Origin: Bdellovibrionota bacterium
GTDB taxonomy: Bacteria > Bdellovibrionota > Bdellovibrionia > Bdellovibrionales > JAMPXM01
Length of the DNA: 64,000 nt
Reading direction: 5' to 3'
Assembly (NCBI GenBank): GCA_963170185.1
Contig: CAUJGS010000060.1
Span: 1-64,000 of the forward strand
A program made the position numbers and the translations under genes. The notes beneath the pieces were generated by a model. The model was not told where the DNA came from, ran no database searches, and was given only the letters and a program-made list of their open reading frames with translations. Each line of letters starts with the position of its first letter. Position 1 is the stretch's first letter. This document shows positions 9,022 through 17,645 of the stretch, one piece after another.

Positions 9022-9655
9022 GACTTCTCCCATTCTTAAAACTCAGGTTTGGGGTCCCATGAATCGTTTTTTTGCAATTTGCGCGATCTTTGTAGGCTTG
9101 GTGACGGCGGGCTGCGGTCCCAAAGCTTACGTTCGTGGCGATTACGATGATGTCGAGCGCGAAAACAATCTGAACGACCAATGGTCGGAAACAGACATGC
9201 AAAAAGTCGTTGCGGATCTTGTGGCGTCTTTGGTGAGCCATCGTGAGATCGCGAATGCGGCTCGTCCGCCGATCGTCATGGTGACAAAGCTGCAAAACAA
9301 AACCAGTGAGCATATCGACACACAGTCGATCATGGACATGATCCGCGTCGAACTATCGCGCGGTGGCCGCGTGTCGTTCGTCGACAAAGAGGCGCGTGAG
9401 GATGTCGCTGCCGAGTATGAGTACCAGAACTCGGGCATGGTTTCTGACGAAACGAAAAAGGACAAGGGCGGCCAGATCGGTGCCGATTACATCATCAACG
9501 GTCGTCTGGACACGATTGTTCAACAAGCCGGCAAAGATAAAACGGTTTATTACAAAGTGACGTTGAACCTCACGAACCTGAAAAAGAACCTCATCGTTTG
9601 GACGGACTACAAACAGCTTCGCAAGAAGTACCGCAAACAATCGGTTGGTCTGTAA
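9020..9655 (+). CDS. LpoB-like outer-membrane lipoprotein, PBP activator family
   Basis: This 211-residue protein has lipoprotein signal FVGLVTAGC with acylated Cys32. The mature part has the LpoB/CsgG-like pattern: PPIVMVTKLQNKTSEHIDT, MIRVELSRGGRVSFVDKEAR, QIGADYIINGRL and YYKVTLNLTNLKKNLIVWTDY. In enterobacteria LpoB reaches through the peptidoglycan and activates PBP1b. The ATG at 9020 has GGAGG five bases upstream and is preferred over the in-frame ATG at 9059. The next gene starts 6 bases after the stop and encodes the COG3014-type lipoprotein that often accompanies LpoB homologues, so the two probably act together in wall synthesis. Confidence 0.75.
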   Translation: MTSPILKTQVWGPMNRFFAICAIFVGLVTAGCGPKAYVRGDYDDVERENNLNDQWSETDMQKVVADLVASLVSHREIANAARPPIVMVTKLQNKTSEHIDTQSIMDMIRVELSRGGRVSFVDKEAREDVAAEYEYQNSGMVSDETKKDKGGQIGADYIINGRLDTIVQQAGKDKTVYYKVTLNLTNLKKNLIVWTDYKQLRKKYRKQSVGL

Positions 9656-9661
9656 TTCTCC

Positions 9662-10951
9662 ATGAATTCCCTGAAGAGGGTCTCGGCCATAACATTATGG
9701 ATCGCGACGGCCCTGGTAGCTACCGGATGCGCGAACTACCAGGTGAAGGTCGACGAATCGAGACGCCTCTTGGCAAGCAACCCAGAGTTAGCTTGCGAGA
9801 AGCTTAAGCCCCTTGCGCTAGAAGAGGGGCGTGATCAGCTCGTCTATCTCCTCGACTATGCCACAGCCCTCCAGGCCGCCGGACGCTACGAAGACAGTAT
9901 CAAAGTATTTCTTCAGGCTGAGAAACTCTCGGAGCTTATCGACTATCATTCGATATCGAAAGTCGCGACGTCTCTCGCTTTAAGCGAAGAGATGGTGCAG
10001 TACAAAGGCGAGGATTTCGAAAAAGTTCTTATCAACAACATGAATGCGATGAACTTCTTGGCGCTTGGTCAGCTCGAAGAGGCCTTGGTAGAAGTTCGTC
10101 GTGTGAACGAGAAGCTCTATAAACTGCAGGCCGACGGCAAAAAAGACTTCAATCAAAGCCCTCTTGCTTTCTATTTGGGAGCAATGATCTGGGAGAGCGA
10201 TCGCAAATATGACGACGCCTACATCGCTTACAAAAAAGCCTATGACGTGCTCCCGAGCTACCGACCGCTGCGAGAGGATCTCATTCGTGCGGGCATTCGT
10301 GCGCAGCGACCGGAAGAGGTTGAGAAATGGAAAAAACAGTTTCCGGAAGTCGTGATCAAACCCGAGTGGCGTGATCGCACGATGGGCGAGATCGTCGTCG
10401 TTTATATGCACGGGTGGGGGCCGCGTAAACAGCCTCGCCCCGAGAGCCCTCGTTTCCCACACTTAGTTTCTGTGACAAGAGGCTTTCCAAGCTTTTCAGT
10501 TTCTGTTTACCCAGGCGAGTACTCGCCCGAACAGACGAAGATGACGAGTTACGCGAGTGGTTTTCCAATTTATTCGGTCGACGATGTCGCAATCAAAGCG
10601 CTTGAGGGCGACTACGCGCGATTGGTTGGTTCGCGTCTTGCGGGAATCGCGACGAAGGCGGTGCTGGCAGAACAGCTTCGTCAAAAAGACAATGCTCTTG
10701 GCCAACTGGCTTGGATCGCAATGAATCTCGCGGATCGCGCGGATCTTCGTCAGTGGTCGACCTTGCCTTCGAGTTTTTCTATAGCGCGTATTCCGGTAAA
10801 AGCCGGACAGTACAATGTGCGCATGGAGAGCAATGGGGTTATTGTTCGAGAAGGCATGGATGGAGAGCAGAGGACTCCATTTGCGGGTGTGCGTAGTGTC
10901 ACCGTGAAGGGTCTCCAGAAGACTTTTCTAATTTGGCGTCGTCTTCATTAA
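9662..10951 (+). CDS. COG3014-type lipoprotein with TPR-like N-terminal half
   Basis: This 429-residue protein has signal peptide and lipobox LVATGC with Cys23. Residues about 30-230 look helical and TPR-like (QLVYLLDYATALQAAGRYED; QSPLAFYLGAMIWESDRKYD). The C-terminal half is beta-rich, with GEIVVVYMHGWGPRKQPR followed by FPHLVSVTRGFPSFSVSV. This layout matches the COG3014 family, whose members commonly sit beside LpoB-like genes. Its role is unknown, but an envelope or cell-wall function is implied by partner and location. It is translated in the same operon as the LpoB-like gene. The penicillin-acylase-family gene begins 24 bases after its stop. Confidence 0.65.
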   Translation: MNSLKRVSAITLWIATALVATGCANYQVKVDESRRLLASNPELACEKLKPLALEEGRDQLVYLLDYATALQAAGRYEDSIKVFLQAEKLSELIDYHSISKVATSLALSEEMVQYKGEDFEKVLINNMNAMNFLALGQLEEALVEVRRVNEKLYKLQADGKKDFNQSPLAFYLGAMIWESDRKYDDAYIAYKKAYDVLPSYRPLREDLIRAGIRAQRPEEVEKWKKQFPEVVIKPEWRDRTMGEIVVVYMHGWGPRKQPRPESPRFPHLVSVTRGFPSFSVSVYPGEYSPEQTKMTSYASGFPIYSVDDVAIKALEGDYARLVGSRLAGIATKAVLAEQLRQKDNALGQLAWIAMNLADRADLRQWSTLPSSFSIARIPVKAGQYNVRMESNGVIVREGMDGEQRTPFAGVRSVTVKGLQKTFLIWRRLH

Positions 10952-10975
10952 ATATTGATGTATGCTTAAGGCCGG

Positions 10976-13378
10976 ATGAATTTTCTACGAAGATCCGGTT
11001 CTCTTTTATTCGTGAGTTCTATCACGATGCTTGTCTTGGGCTGTGCGTCTTTGGACGGCGCGACTCGGTCTCGAGCGCCCGGAATTGTCTCCTCAGAGTT
11101 TAGCAGGTCGCACGCCAAAGCGATGGAGCGGTCTAAGCGGTCGGCGTCGGCCGTGCTCGACGAAAACGCGGTTCCGCACCTTTTTGCAAATAACCGGAAT
11201 GACCTGTTTTTTTCTCAAGGGTATACACACGCCTACTTTCGGTTGTGGCAGATGGAGACGAACTCACGAATTGTCGAGGGAACACTTTCCGAGGTCATAG
11301 GCCGCCGCGGTCTTGGTTTTGATGAATACGTCTTTGTCATGAACTTGGAAGAATTGGCGATTCAGGCTCTTCGAGATTTGGAGTCGGATCCTCCGACGCA
11401 TGAAATGATTCGTCATTATATTGCCGGAATTAACGCGCGGATCGACGAACTGGAGGCGAACGAGAGTTTGATCTCCAGCGAGTTTCGTTCGCGAGGTCTT
11501 AAGCCTCGGCGGTTTTCGAGTCTCGACATTGTTCGCTTGGGCTTTGCAAGGTCTGTTGGACAGTTCGATCCCTTTTCGGAGCTTCGGCTTTCTTTGTCTC
11601 GAGTAAAAATGGGCGAAGAGATGTTTGATGAGATGTTCCCATGGCCTCATTCTGATCAAACGCCGGTCCCATTATTTAAGGATGCCAAAGTGCAGCCGAA
11701 GCGTCCGCCGGCGGGTGTGCCGGCCATTGCGCGTGACGAGTTTCCTCTCGATCGTCTGCGAGGCACTTGGATCAGAGGTCGCGATAGCACCGGAAGCAAT
11801 GCTTGGACGCATGCGCCGGCTTCGACCAGCGACGGGAAAAGCTACTTAGCCAATGATTTCCATGTTCACTTTCGCCTCCCCGGACTCTACCTGCCGATGC
11901 AGATGTCGACCCCTGAAGTCGACTTCTTGGGTGGATCCATCGCCGGTCAGCCGGGATTGATCAATGGGTCCAATGGCAGAGTTGCCGTCGGGTTTGTTGC
12001 GTCCATGGCGGATGCCGGAGACTGGTACCGTTTGCGTACACATCCGAGCGATCCGATGAAGTATCGATGGAACGGCGGATGGAAAAAGTTCGAGCAACAG
12101 TCTCGCACTATTCGGGTGCTCGGAGGCAAGTCGGTGGAGGTTTCTCGCCGCCGGTCCGAGGCGGGCTTAATGGTGCCCGCCCTAAGAGATCGGTCGGGCA
12201 AAGGAAAAAGAATCGAAGCGGCCTATCGGTGGACAGGCTTTTCGTATTCACGTCCTATGCACGCAGCCGTTCGGCTTTTTGATCTTCGCGAAGCTAAGGA
12301 CTGTGGCGCTCCTGAAATTCTGCAAAACCTCGGCTGGCTTGTGCTGACTTGCATAGATGATCAAGGGCGTAGCGGCTATTGGATCGCCGGGCAAAGTCCT
12401 CATCGAAGTCTCAAGTCCGATCCGAGGCTTATTCAATGGGCCGAGAGGGACGAGGACATTTGGCAGGGCGTGAGCCCTGTTTCCGAAAACTCTGCAAGTT
12501 ATCCCGCCGAGGCCGGATGGCCACTTGCAAATCAGATGTCTCTTTCTAACAAGTCTGGAAACTACATCGGCTGGAACTTTTCGCCGCCATTTCGTGCGAT
12601 GACATTAGAAAAGAGATTGCACGAACGCCTTGGGAAAAAGTGGGATCTTGATTCGATCACTCAGGTGCAGTCCGACATTTCGGACGAGCGTTTTGCGATG
12701 GTGAAAGACGAACTGGTTCGAATCGGTAAGCCGTTTCTAAATTCCGACGGCACCTGTGAGCGAACATTCGTCGAAGAGATAACAAAGTGGGATGGTCTCA
12801 TGCAGGCGGATTCTCTGGGGGCGACGCTTGCGATTTCGTGGCTGCGCCACATATCTATTCAGCTGGCTCGCGCGTGGTATGGCGAGGCCGCTGATATCGC
12901 CGAGCCGTTTTCGCAATGGCAGGTGGTGCGGGCTATTCGAGCGCCAAGAGATTTCAAAGTGTGGAAGCTTTCCGATGGAAGAGTGGACAAAGAGGAATTC
13001 ATCAGAGGTGTATTGGTGAAAGTTTGTCGGACTCGTTTCAATAAGCTCTCGACGCAACCGGAGGAGTACCACTGGGGGCGTATCAACAGACCTAGATTTT
13101 CTTCCCTAACGGGCGACTTGCCCGAGAAGACGGCCAATCTTCGCCTCGCCGGCAGTGTCTTCTCCTTGTTTTCCCAAGGCGGAGATCACGGAACTATTTT
13201 GCGAGCGGTGATGAAGGTGAGCAATCCTCCCGAGTACTATTTCGCGGCTCCAGATGGACCGGACGGCGATCCCATGTCGCCGCTGAGTTCTGTTTGGGCG
13301 AAGAACTGGGAGGCGCGTTCTGTGATGAAGCTCCCAAGCTACTCGCGGAAAGAGATAGAGGCCGAACATGGCAAATAG
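10976..13378 (+). CDS. Penicillin-acylase-family (S45) Ntn hydrolase, lipoprotein
   Basis: This 800-residue protein has a lipoprotein signal ending LVLGC (Cys23), so it should be tethered to the outer or inner membrane on the periplasmic side. The alpha-chain region shows VPHLFANNRNDLFFSQGYTH and RLWQMETNSRIVEGTLSEV, typical of the family. TGSNAW at 272-277 is the autoprocessing site: Ser274 should become the N-terminal nucleophile of the beta chain, and YLANDFHVHFRLPGLYLPM follows as in known members. The family cleaves amides such as beta-lactams, acyl-homoserine lactones and cyclic lipopeptides, but the substrate here is unknown. Its last 11 bases overlap the carrier-protein gene, which suggests that both belong to one process. 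Confidence 0.85.
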   Translation: MNFLRRSGSLLFVSSITMLVLGCASLDGATRSRAPGIVSSEFSRSHAKAMERSKRSASAVLDENAVPHLFANNRNDLFFSQGYTHAYFRLWQMETNSRIVEGTLSEVIGRRGLGFDEYVFVMNLEELAIQALRDLESDPPTHEMIRHYIAGINARIDELEANESLISSEFRSRGLKPRRFSSLDIVRLGFARSVGQFDPFSELRLSLSRVKMGEEMFDEMFPWPHSDQTPVPLFKDAKVQPKRPPAGVPAIARDEFPLDRLRGTWIRGRDSTGSNAWTHAPASTSDGKSYLANDFHVHFRLPGLYLPMQMSTPEVDFLGGSIAGQPGLINGSNGRVAVGFVASMADAGDWYRLRTHPSDPMKYRWNGGWKKFEQQSRTIRVLGGKSVEVSRRRSEAGLMVPALRDRSGKGKRIEAAYRWTGFSYSRPMHAAVRLFDLREAKDCGAPEILQNLGWLVLTCIDDQGRSGYWIAGQSPHRSLKSDPRLIQWAERDEDIWQGVSPVSENSASYPAEAGWPLANQMSLSNKSGNYIGWNFSPPFRAMTLEKRLHERLGKKWDLDSITQVQSDISDERFAMVKDELVRIGKPFLNSDGTCERTFVEEITKWDGLMQADSLGATLAISWLRHISIQLARAWYGEAADIAEPFSQWQVVRAIRAPRDFKVWKLSDGRVDKEEFIRGVLVKVCRTRFNKLSTQPEEYHWGRINRPRFSSLTGDLPEKTANLRLAGSVFSLFSQGGDHGTILRAVMKVSNPPEYYFAAPDGPDGDPMSPLSSVWAKNWEARSVMKLPSYSRKEIEAEHGK

Positions 13379-13607
13379 CGATGCGATCGCGAAGGAAAAA
13401 ATCGAAGCCTTCTTTATCCGGGAGTTCGGAAAAGGTGTCACGGATCAAGTGTGGACGCTGAAACGAGGAAACGCTCCCTGGGACTCGTTGAGACATATCG
13501 AACTTATCAACGCCTTTGAGTTGCAGTTTTCAGTTCAGCTAAACTTCGATGAAGCATGTAGCCTATCTAAGGCCGAAGACTTCGTGAAGATTCTCGAGAG
13601 CCGTTAG
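13368..13607 (+). CDS. Acyl-carrier-protein-like protein (possible DltC analogue)
   Basis: This 79-residue protein has the length and helical pattern of a carrier protein. The phosphopantetheine site is NAPWDSLRHIELI with Ser40 in the DSL motif. It differs from FabH-pathway ACPs (no DSLD, a less acidic helix II) and is separate from any fatty-acid gene. It overlaps the penicillin-acylase gene by 11 bases and its stop overlaps the stop of the convergent SGNH gene by four bases. With the ligase at 18756, the MBOAT at 14649 and the SGNH protein, it completes the parts list of a Dlt-like pathway. The family call is firm but the specific role is inferred. Confidence 0.75.
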   Translation: MANSDAIAKEKIEAFFIREFGKGVTDQVWTLKRGNAPWDSLRHIELINAFELQFSVQLNFDEACSLSKAEDFVKILESR

Positions 13608-14662
13608 TTACCTTCGGGTTCTCGGCAAAACTGTAAATCGCGTGCGAGATTTTGACTGAAGGCGATCGCGCTCGACCATTTTAAATGAGAGGCGTCGGTA
13701 AAGTAGGAGTCGATCATCCAGTGAGCTTTCAAGAGGTTCACGACATGGGGATTTGATTCCGTGAGTCGGGTGAGGTGGGCTATTGCGTCGGCTAGCCAAG
13801 CCTCGCTTGCCGGAGTGCGGATGGATTCCGCTAGGGGGCCGTACGCTACGACAAGACGGATGCCGCGTTGTCTGGTGAGTTCGACTATTTTCGCGATATA
13901 GAGATCAAGGATCGGGTCAGGCACGAAGGGTTTTTTAAAAAACTCTTGGTTGGGTCCGTCGAAAGACTGCTCCAACCAGATAGGTCGCCGGGTAAGGGGG
14001 CCAGCGCCGCTCATGCGGCGAAATGTGCGGTAAGAGCGCTGCGGATGAAGAAACGTGAGACCGGGGCGGAAGACAATCTGATTAAGCGTGCCGAACTGTA
14101 GATGGTAGTCGAGACTCTCGCGGAAGATGTTCCACAGGAATGACCCAGATTGAAAATCCGTCGAAGGCCAAGCCCGAATTTTTTCCGACTCGCGATAGAG
14201 ATCAAAGGCCTCTTCGGAAGTGATCAATCCATGTCCGATGATCAATGGCCAAAAGAAATTGCTGACATGATACCCATGCGCTCCGTAGGAGGTCATCAAC
14301 ACCACACACTGAGGCGCCACGCGGGCTTCGACCGTGGGAGTGTCGAGATATCGCTTTAGAATATAGTAGCTTTCGATGGCACTGATGCCGGAGGCCGCCG
14401 TCGAAGCAGATCTTAGGTCGACAAGATTTGGTGGCAGGATGTTTTGCGCAGCCGTCGAATCTCCAATGACTAAGACGTCAAGACCTTCTAAGTGAGGGTA
14501 GTCGCCACGGAGAAGCTCTTTTTGGTACCGAACCATTTGGTGTTGAAAACCCATGGTTCGATCAGAAAGAATCCATGATTGTAGCCACACGTAGGCCACG
14601 AACAACACGATGCCACTCAAAGTGAGCCCAAGAAATTTTGCGTAGACCCTAGTGGTTGACAT
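13604..14662 (-). CDS. SGNH-hydrolase-like membrane protein (DltD/AlgJ-like partner of MBOAT)
   Basis: This 352-residue protein is counted from the ATG at 14662. The frame extends to a TTG at 14686, but GGGG precedes the inner ATG. One N-terminal membrane segment (FLGLTLSGIVLFVAYVW) is followed by an extracytoplasmic domain with the SGNH block I motif VLVIGDSTAAQ (Ser69 as nucleophile) and the block V motif TDASHLKW (Asp323, His326). Proteins of this shape sit beside MBOAT enzymes and move the acyl group onto an extracellular target, as in DltD, AlgJ/AlgX and PatB. Here the start overlaps the MBOAT gene by 14 bases, so the pair is translationally linked. The acceptor polymer is unknown. Confidence 0.72.
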   Translation of the reverse strand: MSTTRVYAKFLGLTLSGIVLFVAYVWLQSWILSDRTMGFQHQMVRYQKELLRGDYPHLEGLDVLVIGDSTAAQNILPPNLVDLRSASTAASGISAIESYYILKRYLDTPTVEARVAPQCVVLMTSYGAHGYHVSNFFWPLIIGHGLITSEEAFDLYRESEKIRAWPSTDFQSGSFLWNIFRESLDYHLQFGTLNQIVFRPGLTFLHPQRSYRTFRRMSGAGPLTRRPIWLEQSFDGPNQEFFKKPFVPDPILDLYIAKIVELTRQRGIRLVVAYGPLAESIRTPASEAWLADAIAHLTRLTESNPHVVNLLKAHWMIDSYFTDASHLKWSSAIAFSQNLARDLQFCREPEGN

Positions 14663-16097
14663 AGCTAAACCCCAGAGAAGCTTCAAACTCCGCGAAGATC
14701 AAAAATAGAATGAAGCCAATAAGCAGGATGACTCCTCTTGGCCACGGCGAGAGTGCCGCAAAATCCCATGAGCTTTGAACATCCATTGAAGCGCGAGAGG
14801 CTTGCCTACGGCGGTTGAGCCACAGGAGGCCTTCGTATCCGATCGCAATCAACAGGTAGGGGTACATTGTACGGTGAATCAGGGAATCGCCGTCATAGAT
14901 CTCCGTAAGACGAAGCCAGCTTGTCGCAAGGCCGTGGTCTGGTTTGGAGAAAACAGTCAAAAGCGTCGCGAGATCTGTGCGGATAAGAAGAGTCGGCAAA
15001 ACGAGAAACAGCAAAAGCATGGCGGGCGCAACCGTTGCTCGGTAGATTAGAAAGAGCCAACCACGTTGCTTCTCGGCGTTCCGCCAGCTCCATTCGGAGA
15101 TCAAAACGCCGAGTCCTTTTACAAACCCCATCGCAAGAAAGCTTACCGTGATTCCGTGCCACAGACCGAGACCGGAGAAGGCGACCATGAGGGCGACGAC
15201 CATTGCAAGCTTTGGAGAAATCCAGCGGCGAAGCGGGCCAAGAGCGATCGGTGAAAAGACGTAGTCTTGCAGCCAGAGAGAAAGGCTCATGTGCCATCGT
15301 CTCCAGAATTCGGCGAGACGCAGAGTTTGAAATGGGTAGTGAAAGTTATTCGGGAGTCGATACCCTAAAAGATGTGCCCCTGCGCGAGCCCAGTCAGTAT
15401 GCGAACTAATTTCCGCCCAGATGGCATAACGCAAGAGAAAAGCCATGCCGATGGCGGTCACCCAACCGTGCTTAAGCGGTTCTGTGAAGTAGCGATCGAG
15501 AATGAAAAGAAAGGGAGCGGCCAGAACCATTTTCTTAAACAGTCCCTGGCCAAAAAGTAGCAAAGCTTCATTTCCGTGTTCTTTGTTAAAGGTCATCGGA
15601 GTGTCGATCGTGGCGCCGAGCTCTTTCCAACGTGCAATTGGCCCCGCAAGAAGATTGGGAAAGAATATACTAAAGGCCATCCACCTAGCGAGAGTCCGAG
15701 GTGGCTCGGCTCGATTCCAGTAAATTTCGAGTAAAGCGCCGCAAGACTGAAGGCAGAAGAAGGCTAAGCTGCCGCTCATCCAAATGCCGCGCAGCCGACT
15801 GATGTTTTCCGCTTCTAGAGGCCAGCGAAATAAAATCAAAGGCCCAAGTGTGATTAAGATGCCAAAGGCCAGCCACCAGTGTGCTCTCTTCGATGGTGGC
15901 GATTGTAATCTTCGAGCGATAAAGTATGTGGCAAACGAAGATGTCAGAACAATCGCCGAGCTTTCACGAAGCCAGAAGACCAGGAAGATAAGATTGAATA
16001 GGCAGATGGTAAAAGCACGTCGACTCTCGCCAGCCGACCAAACGAGAAGGGGAATAATTAAAAAATAGAGAAAGCTTTGCCAGGAAATCAGATCCAT
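14649..16097 (-). CDS. MBOAT-family membrane O-acyltransferase (AlgI/DltB-like)
   Basis: This 482-residue multi-pass membrane protein has FSIFFPNLLAGPIARWKEL (about 142-160), LRLAEFWRRWHMSLSLWLQDYVFSPI (split signature around 259-284) and the catalytic histidine in FSGLGLWHGI (His314). These are the hallmarks of the AlgI/DltB branch, which takes an acyl or aminoacyl group from a cytoplasmic donor and delivers it across the inner membrane. In the Dlt pathway the donor is a charged carrier protein, and such a protein is encoded at 13368. It starts 13 bases after the ABC permease stop and belongs to the same minus-strand operon, which begins at 18691. Confidence 0.85.
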   Translation of the reverse strand: MDLISWQSFLYFLIIPLLVWSAGESRRAFTICLFNLIFLVFWLRESSAIVLTSSFATYFIARRLQSPPSKRAHWWLAFGILITLGPLILFRWPLEAENISRLRGIWMSGSLAFFCLQSCGALLEIYWNRAEPPRTLARWMAFSIFFPNLLAGPIARWKELGATIDTPMTFNKEHGNEALLLFGQGLFKKMVLAAPFLFILDRYFTEPLKHGWVTAIGMAFLLRYAIWAEISSHTDWARAGAHLLGYRLPNNFHYPFQTLRLAEFWRRWHMSLSLWLQDYVFSPIALGPLRRWISPKLAMVVALMVAFSGLGLWHGITVSFLAMGFVKGLGVLISEWSWRNAEKQRGWLFLIYRATVAPAMLLLFLVLPTLLIRTDLATLLTVFSKPDHGLATSWLRLTEIYDGDSLIHRTMYPYLLIAIGYEGLLWLNRRRQASRASMDVQSSWDFAALSPWPRGVILLIGFILFLIFAEFEASLGFSYVNH

Positions 16098-16110
16098 TCA
16101 AGCTGCCTCA

Positions 16111-16893
16111 TCAAACAGCCCGTTGAGAGACTGAGAATTTCTCTCCGAGCCAATCAAAAAAACCGAAGATCAAAAAGCCCGTTAAACTAATGAGATAAAA
16201 GATCGCAAAGAGATCGACGAAATTGAACTGATCCCATGCGGCCCATAAAAGTACTCCGACACCAAGACGTGTGACGATCATTTCCCCTACGAGAAGCAGA
16301 ACGAGGCCATAGCTGAGTCCCAGCTTCAAGCTATGCATGAACTCCGGAAGGAGTCCGGGGATCAGGACCTTTCGCGCAGTCATGCGTCGATTGAGTTTCA
16401 TGGCGCGAGCCAGCTCCAGATAGCCGGCGGCTTCAAGTCTTTGCAGGCCTGCCAGCGATGTTGCAAGCATCATGGCGACCGACCCCAGTACGATTAACGC
16501 GATATGTGCACCGTTGTTGATCCCAAATACCAAGAGCAAGAGAGGAAACACGGCGGACTTTGGAAGTGGATAGAGAAAGCCAATGATCGCAGAGCTCATG
16601 CGCTTGATGGTCACACTGATACCTGAGCCCAGGACCAAGAGAAAACTAAATAATGCGGCTATGCTTACGCCACTTAAAAAGCGAACAAGGCTTGCAGAAA
16701 GATGTTCGTAGAAGGTGCCAGAAGTCGACATCTCATTATTGAAGGCGAGATGAAAAAGCCGAATCAAGGCGGAAGAGGGCCTCGGAAAATATCTCGGATC
16801 GAGCCAGTTCGAGGCGCTACAGATTTCCAGAACAAGAAAGAGAATCAGCAATCCCAAAAGACCGGCGAAGGATCGCAAGCGAAGTCGGATCAT
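16111..16893 (-). CDS. ABC transporter permease (TauC/SsuC-like)
   Basis: This 260-residue integral membrane protein has the BPD_transp_1 loop that docks to the ATPase: EAAGYLELARAMKLNRRMTA followed by VLIPGLLPEF, in the form typical of nitrate/sulfonate/taurine-type importers. About six membrane segments are visible. Its start overlaps the upstream ATPase stop by four bases. The operon order is binding protein, ATPase, permease, then MBOAT and SGNH, so this importer is tied genetically to the acyltransferase module. The transported compound is not predictable from sequence. Confidence 0.8.
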   Translation of the reverse strand: MIRLRLRSFAGLLGLLILFLVLEICSASNWLDPRYFPRPSSALIRLFHLAFNNEMSTSGTFYEHLSASLVRFLSGVSIAALFSFLLVLGSGISVTIKRMSSAIIGFLYPLPKSAVFPLLLLVFGINNGAHIALIVLGSVAMMLATSLAGLQRLEAAGYLELARAMKLNRRMTARKVLIPGLLPEFMHSLKLGLSYGLVLLLVGEMIVTRLGVGVLLWAAWDQFNFVDLFAIFYLISLTGFLIFGFFDWLGEKFSVSQRAV

Positions 16894-17645
16894 CGAAGAG
16901 CCTCATAGATTTCTTGTTGCAGGCCGGGCTCGTTTGACCAGCTTGAAGAGGTGGTTTTCGACTTCTCGCTATTTCGATCAGCCTTGTGGTCGATGGAAAA
17001 CTCCGTACCTTCTTTCGAAAGAACGACTACGCGATTTGCAAGCTTCGTCGCTTCTTGCAGATCATGGGTAACAAAGATCGTAGCGGGTTTGGTTTCCGCC
17101 CAAAGTTCGTGCGTCAGCTCATGGAGAAGATCGCGTTTGACGACGTCTAATCCGATAAAGGGCTCGTCTAAGAGAATGACCGGTGCTTCGTCGTTTGCGG
17201 ATCGAGACGAAGTGTCCAGCATGAGGAATGCACGAACGAGACTGGCTCGACTGCGCATGCCACCCGAAAGCTTATGACTTTTTAGTTTGAGGTGATCTCC
17301 CAAGCCCGCGCGAGTCAAAACTTGAACGGCATGTTCGCGAAACTCAGTCGTAGGCGTGGTTAGGGGTTTTGCGAGTTCGACATTCTCGAGAACCGTGAGC
17401 CATGGCAATAGGGGGGCTCGTTGGGGAGCAAAAGCGATGCGCCTCGGACCACGAATGGCGCCGCTTGCAAGAGGAACCTCTCGCATGATCGCGCGAAGCA
17501 GGGTCGATTTGCCAGACCCGCTTGGACCGAGAAGCGCGACGAACTCGCCGGGAAAGATCGTCAGGCTGAGATCCCGAAGTACAAAGTGCCCGTCATATTC
17601 GACGGAAACTTGGTCGATTTCTAGAGCCGCTTTAGCCACACTCAC
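16890..17645 (-). CDS. ABC transporter ATP-binding protein (TauB/SsuB-like)
   Basis: This 251-residue protein has Walker A GPSGSGKST (about 41-49), Q-loop FAPQRAPLLPWLTV, signature LSGGMRSRASLVRAF, Walker B VILLDEPFIGLD and the H-loop ATIFVTHDLQEA. The motif PWLTVLENVEL is characteristic of the nitrate/sulfonate/taurine importer ATPases. It overlaps both the binding protein gene (at 17642-17645) and the permease gene (at 16890-16893) by four bases, a tightly coupled operon. The C-terminus carries an extra Lys/Ser-rich stretch of about 30 residues without recognised function. Confidence 0.88.
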   Translation of the reverse strand: MSVAKAALEIDQVSVEYDGHFVLRDLSLTIFPGEFVALLGPSGSGKSTLLRAIMREVPLASGAIRGPRRIAFAPQRAPLLPWLTVLENVELAKPLTTPTTEFREHAVQVLTRAGLGDHLKLKSHKLSGGMRSRASLVRAFLMLDTSSRSANDEAPVILLDEPFIGLDVVKRDLLHELTHELWAETKPATIFVTHDLQEATKLANRVVVLSKEGTEFSIDHKADRNSEKSKTTSSSWSNEPGLQQEIYEALR

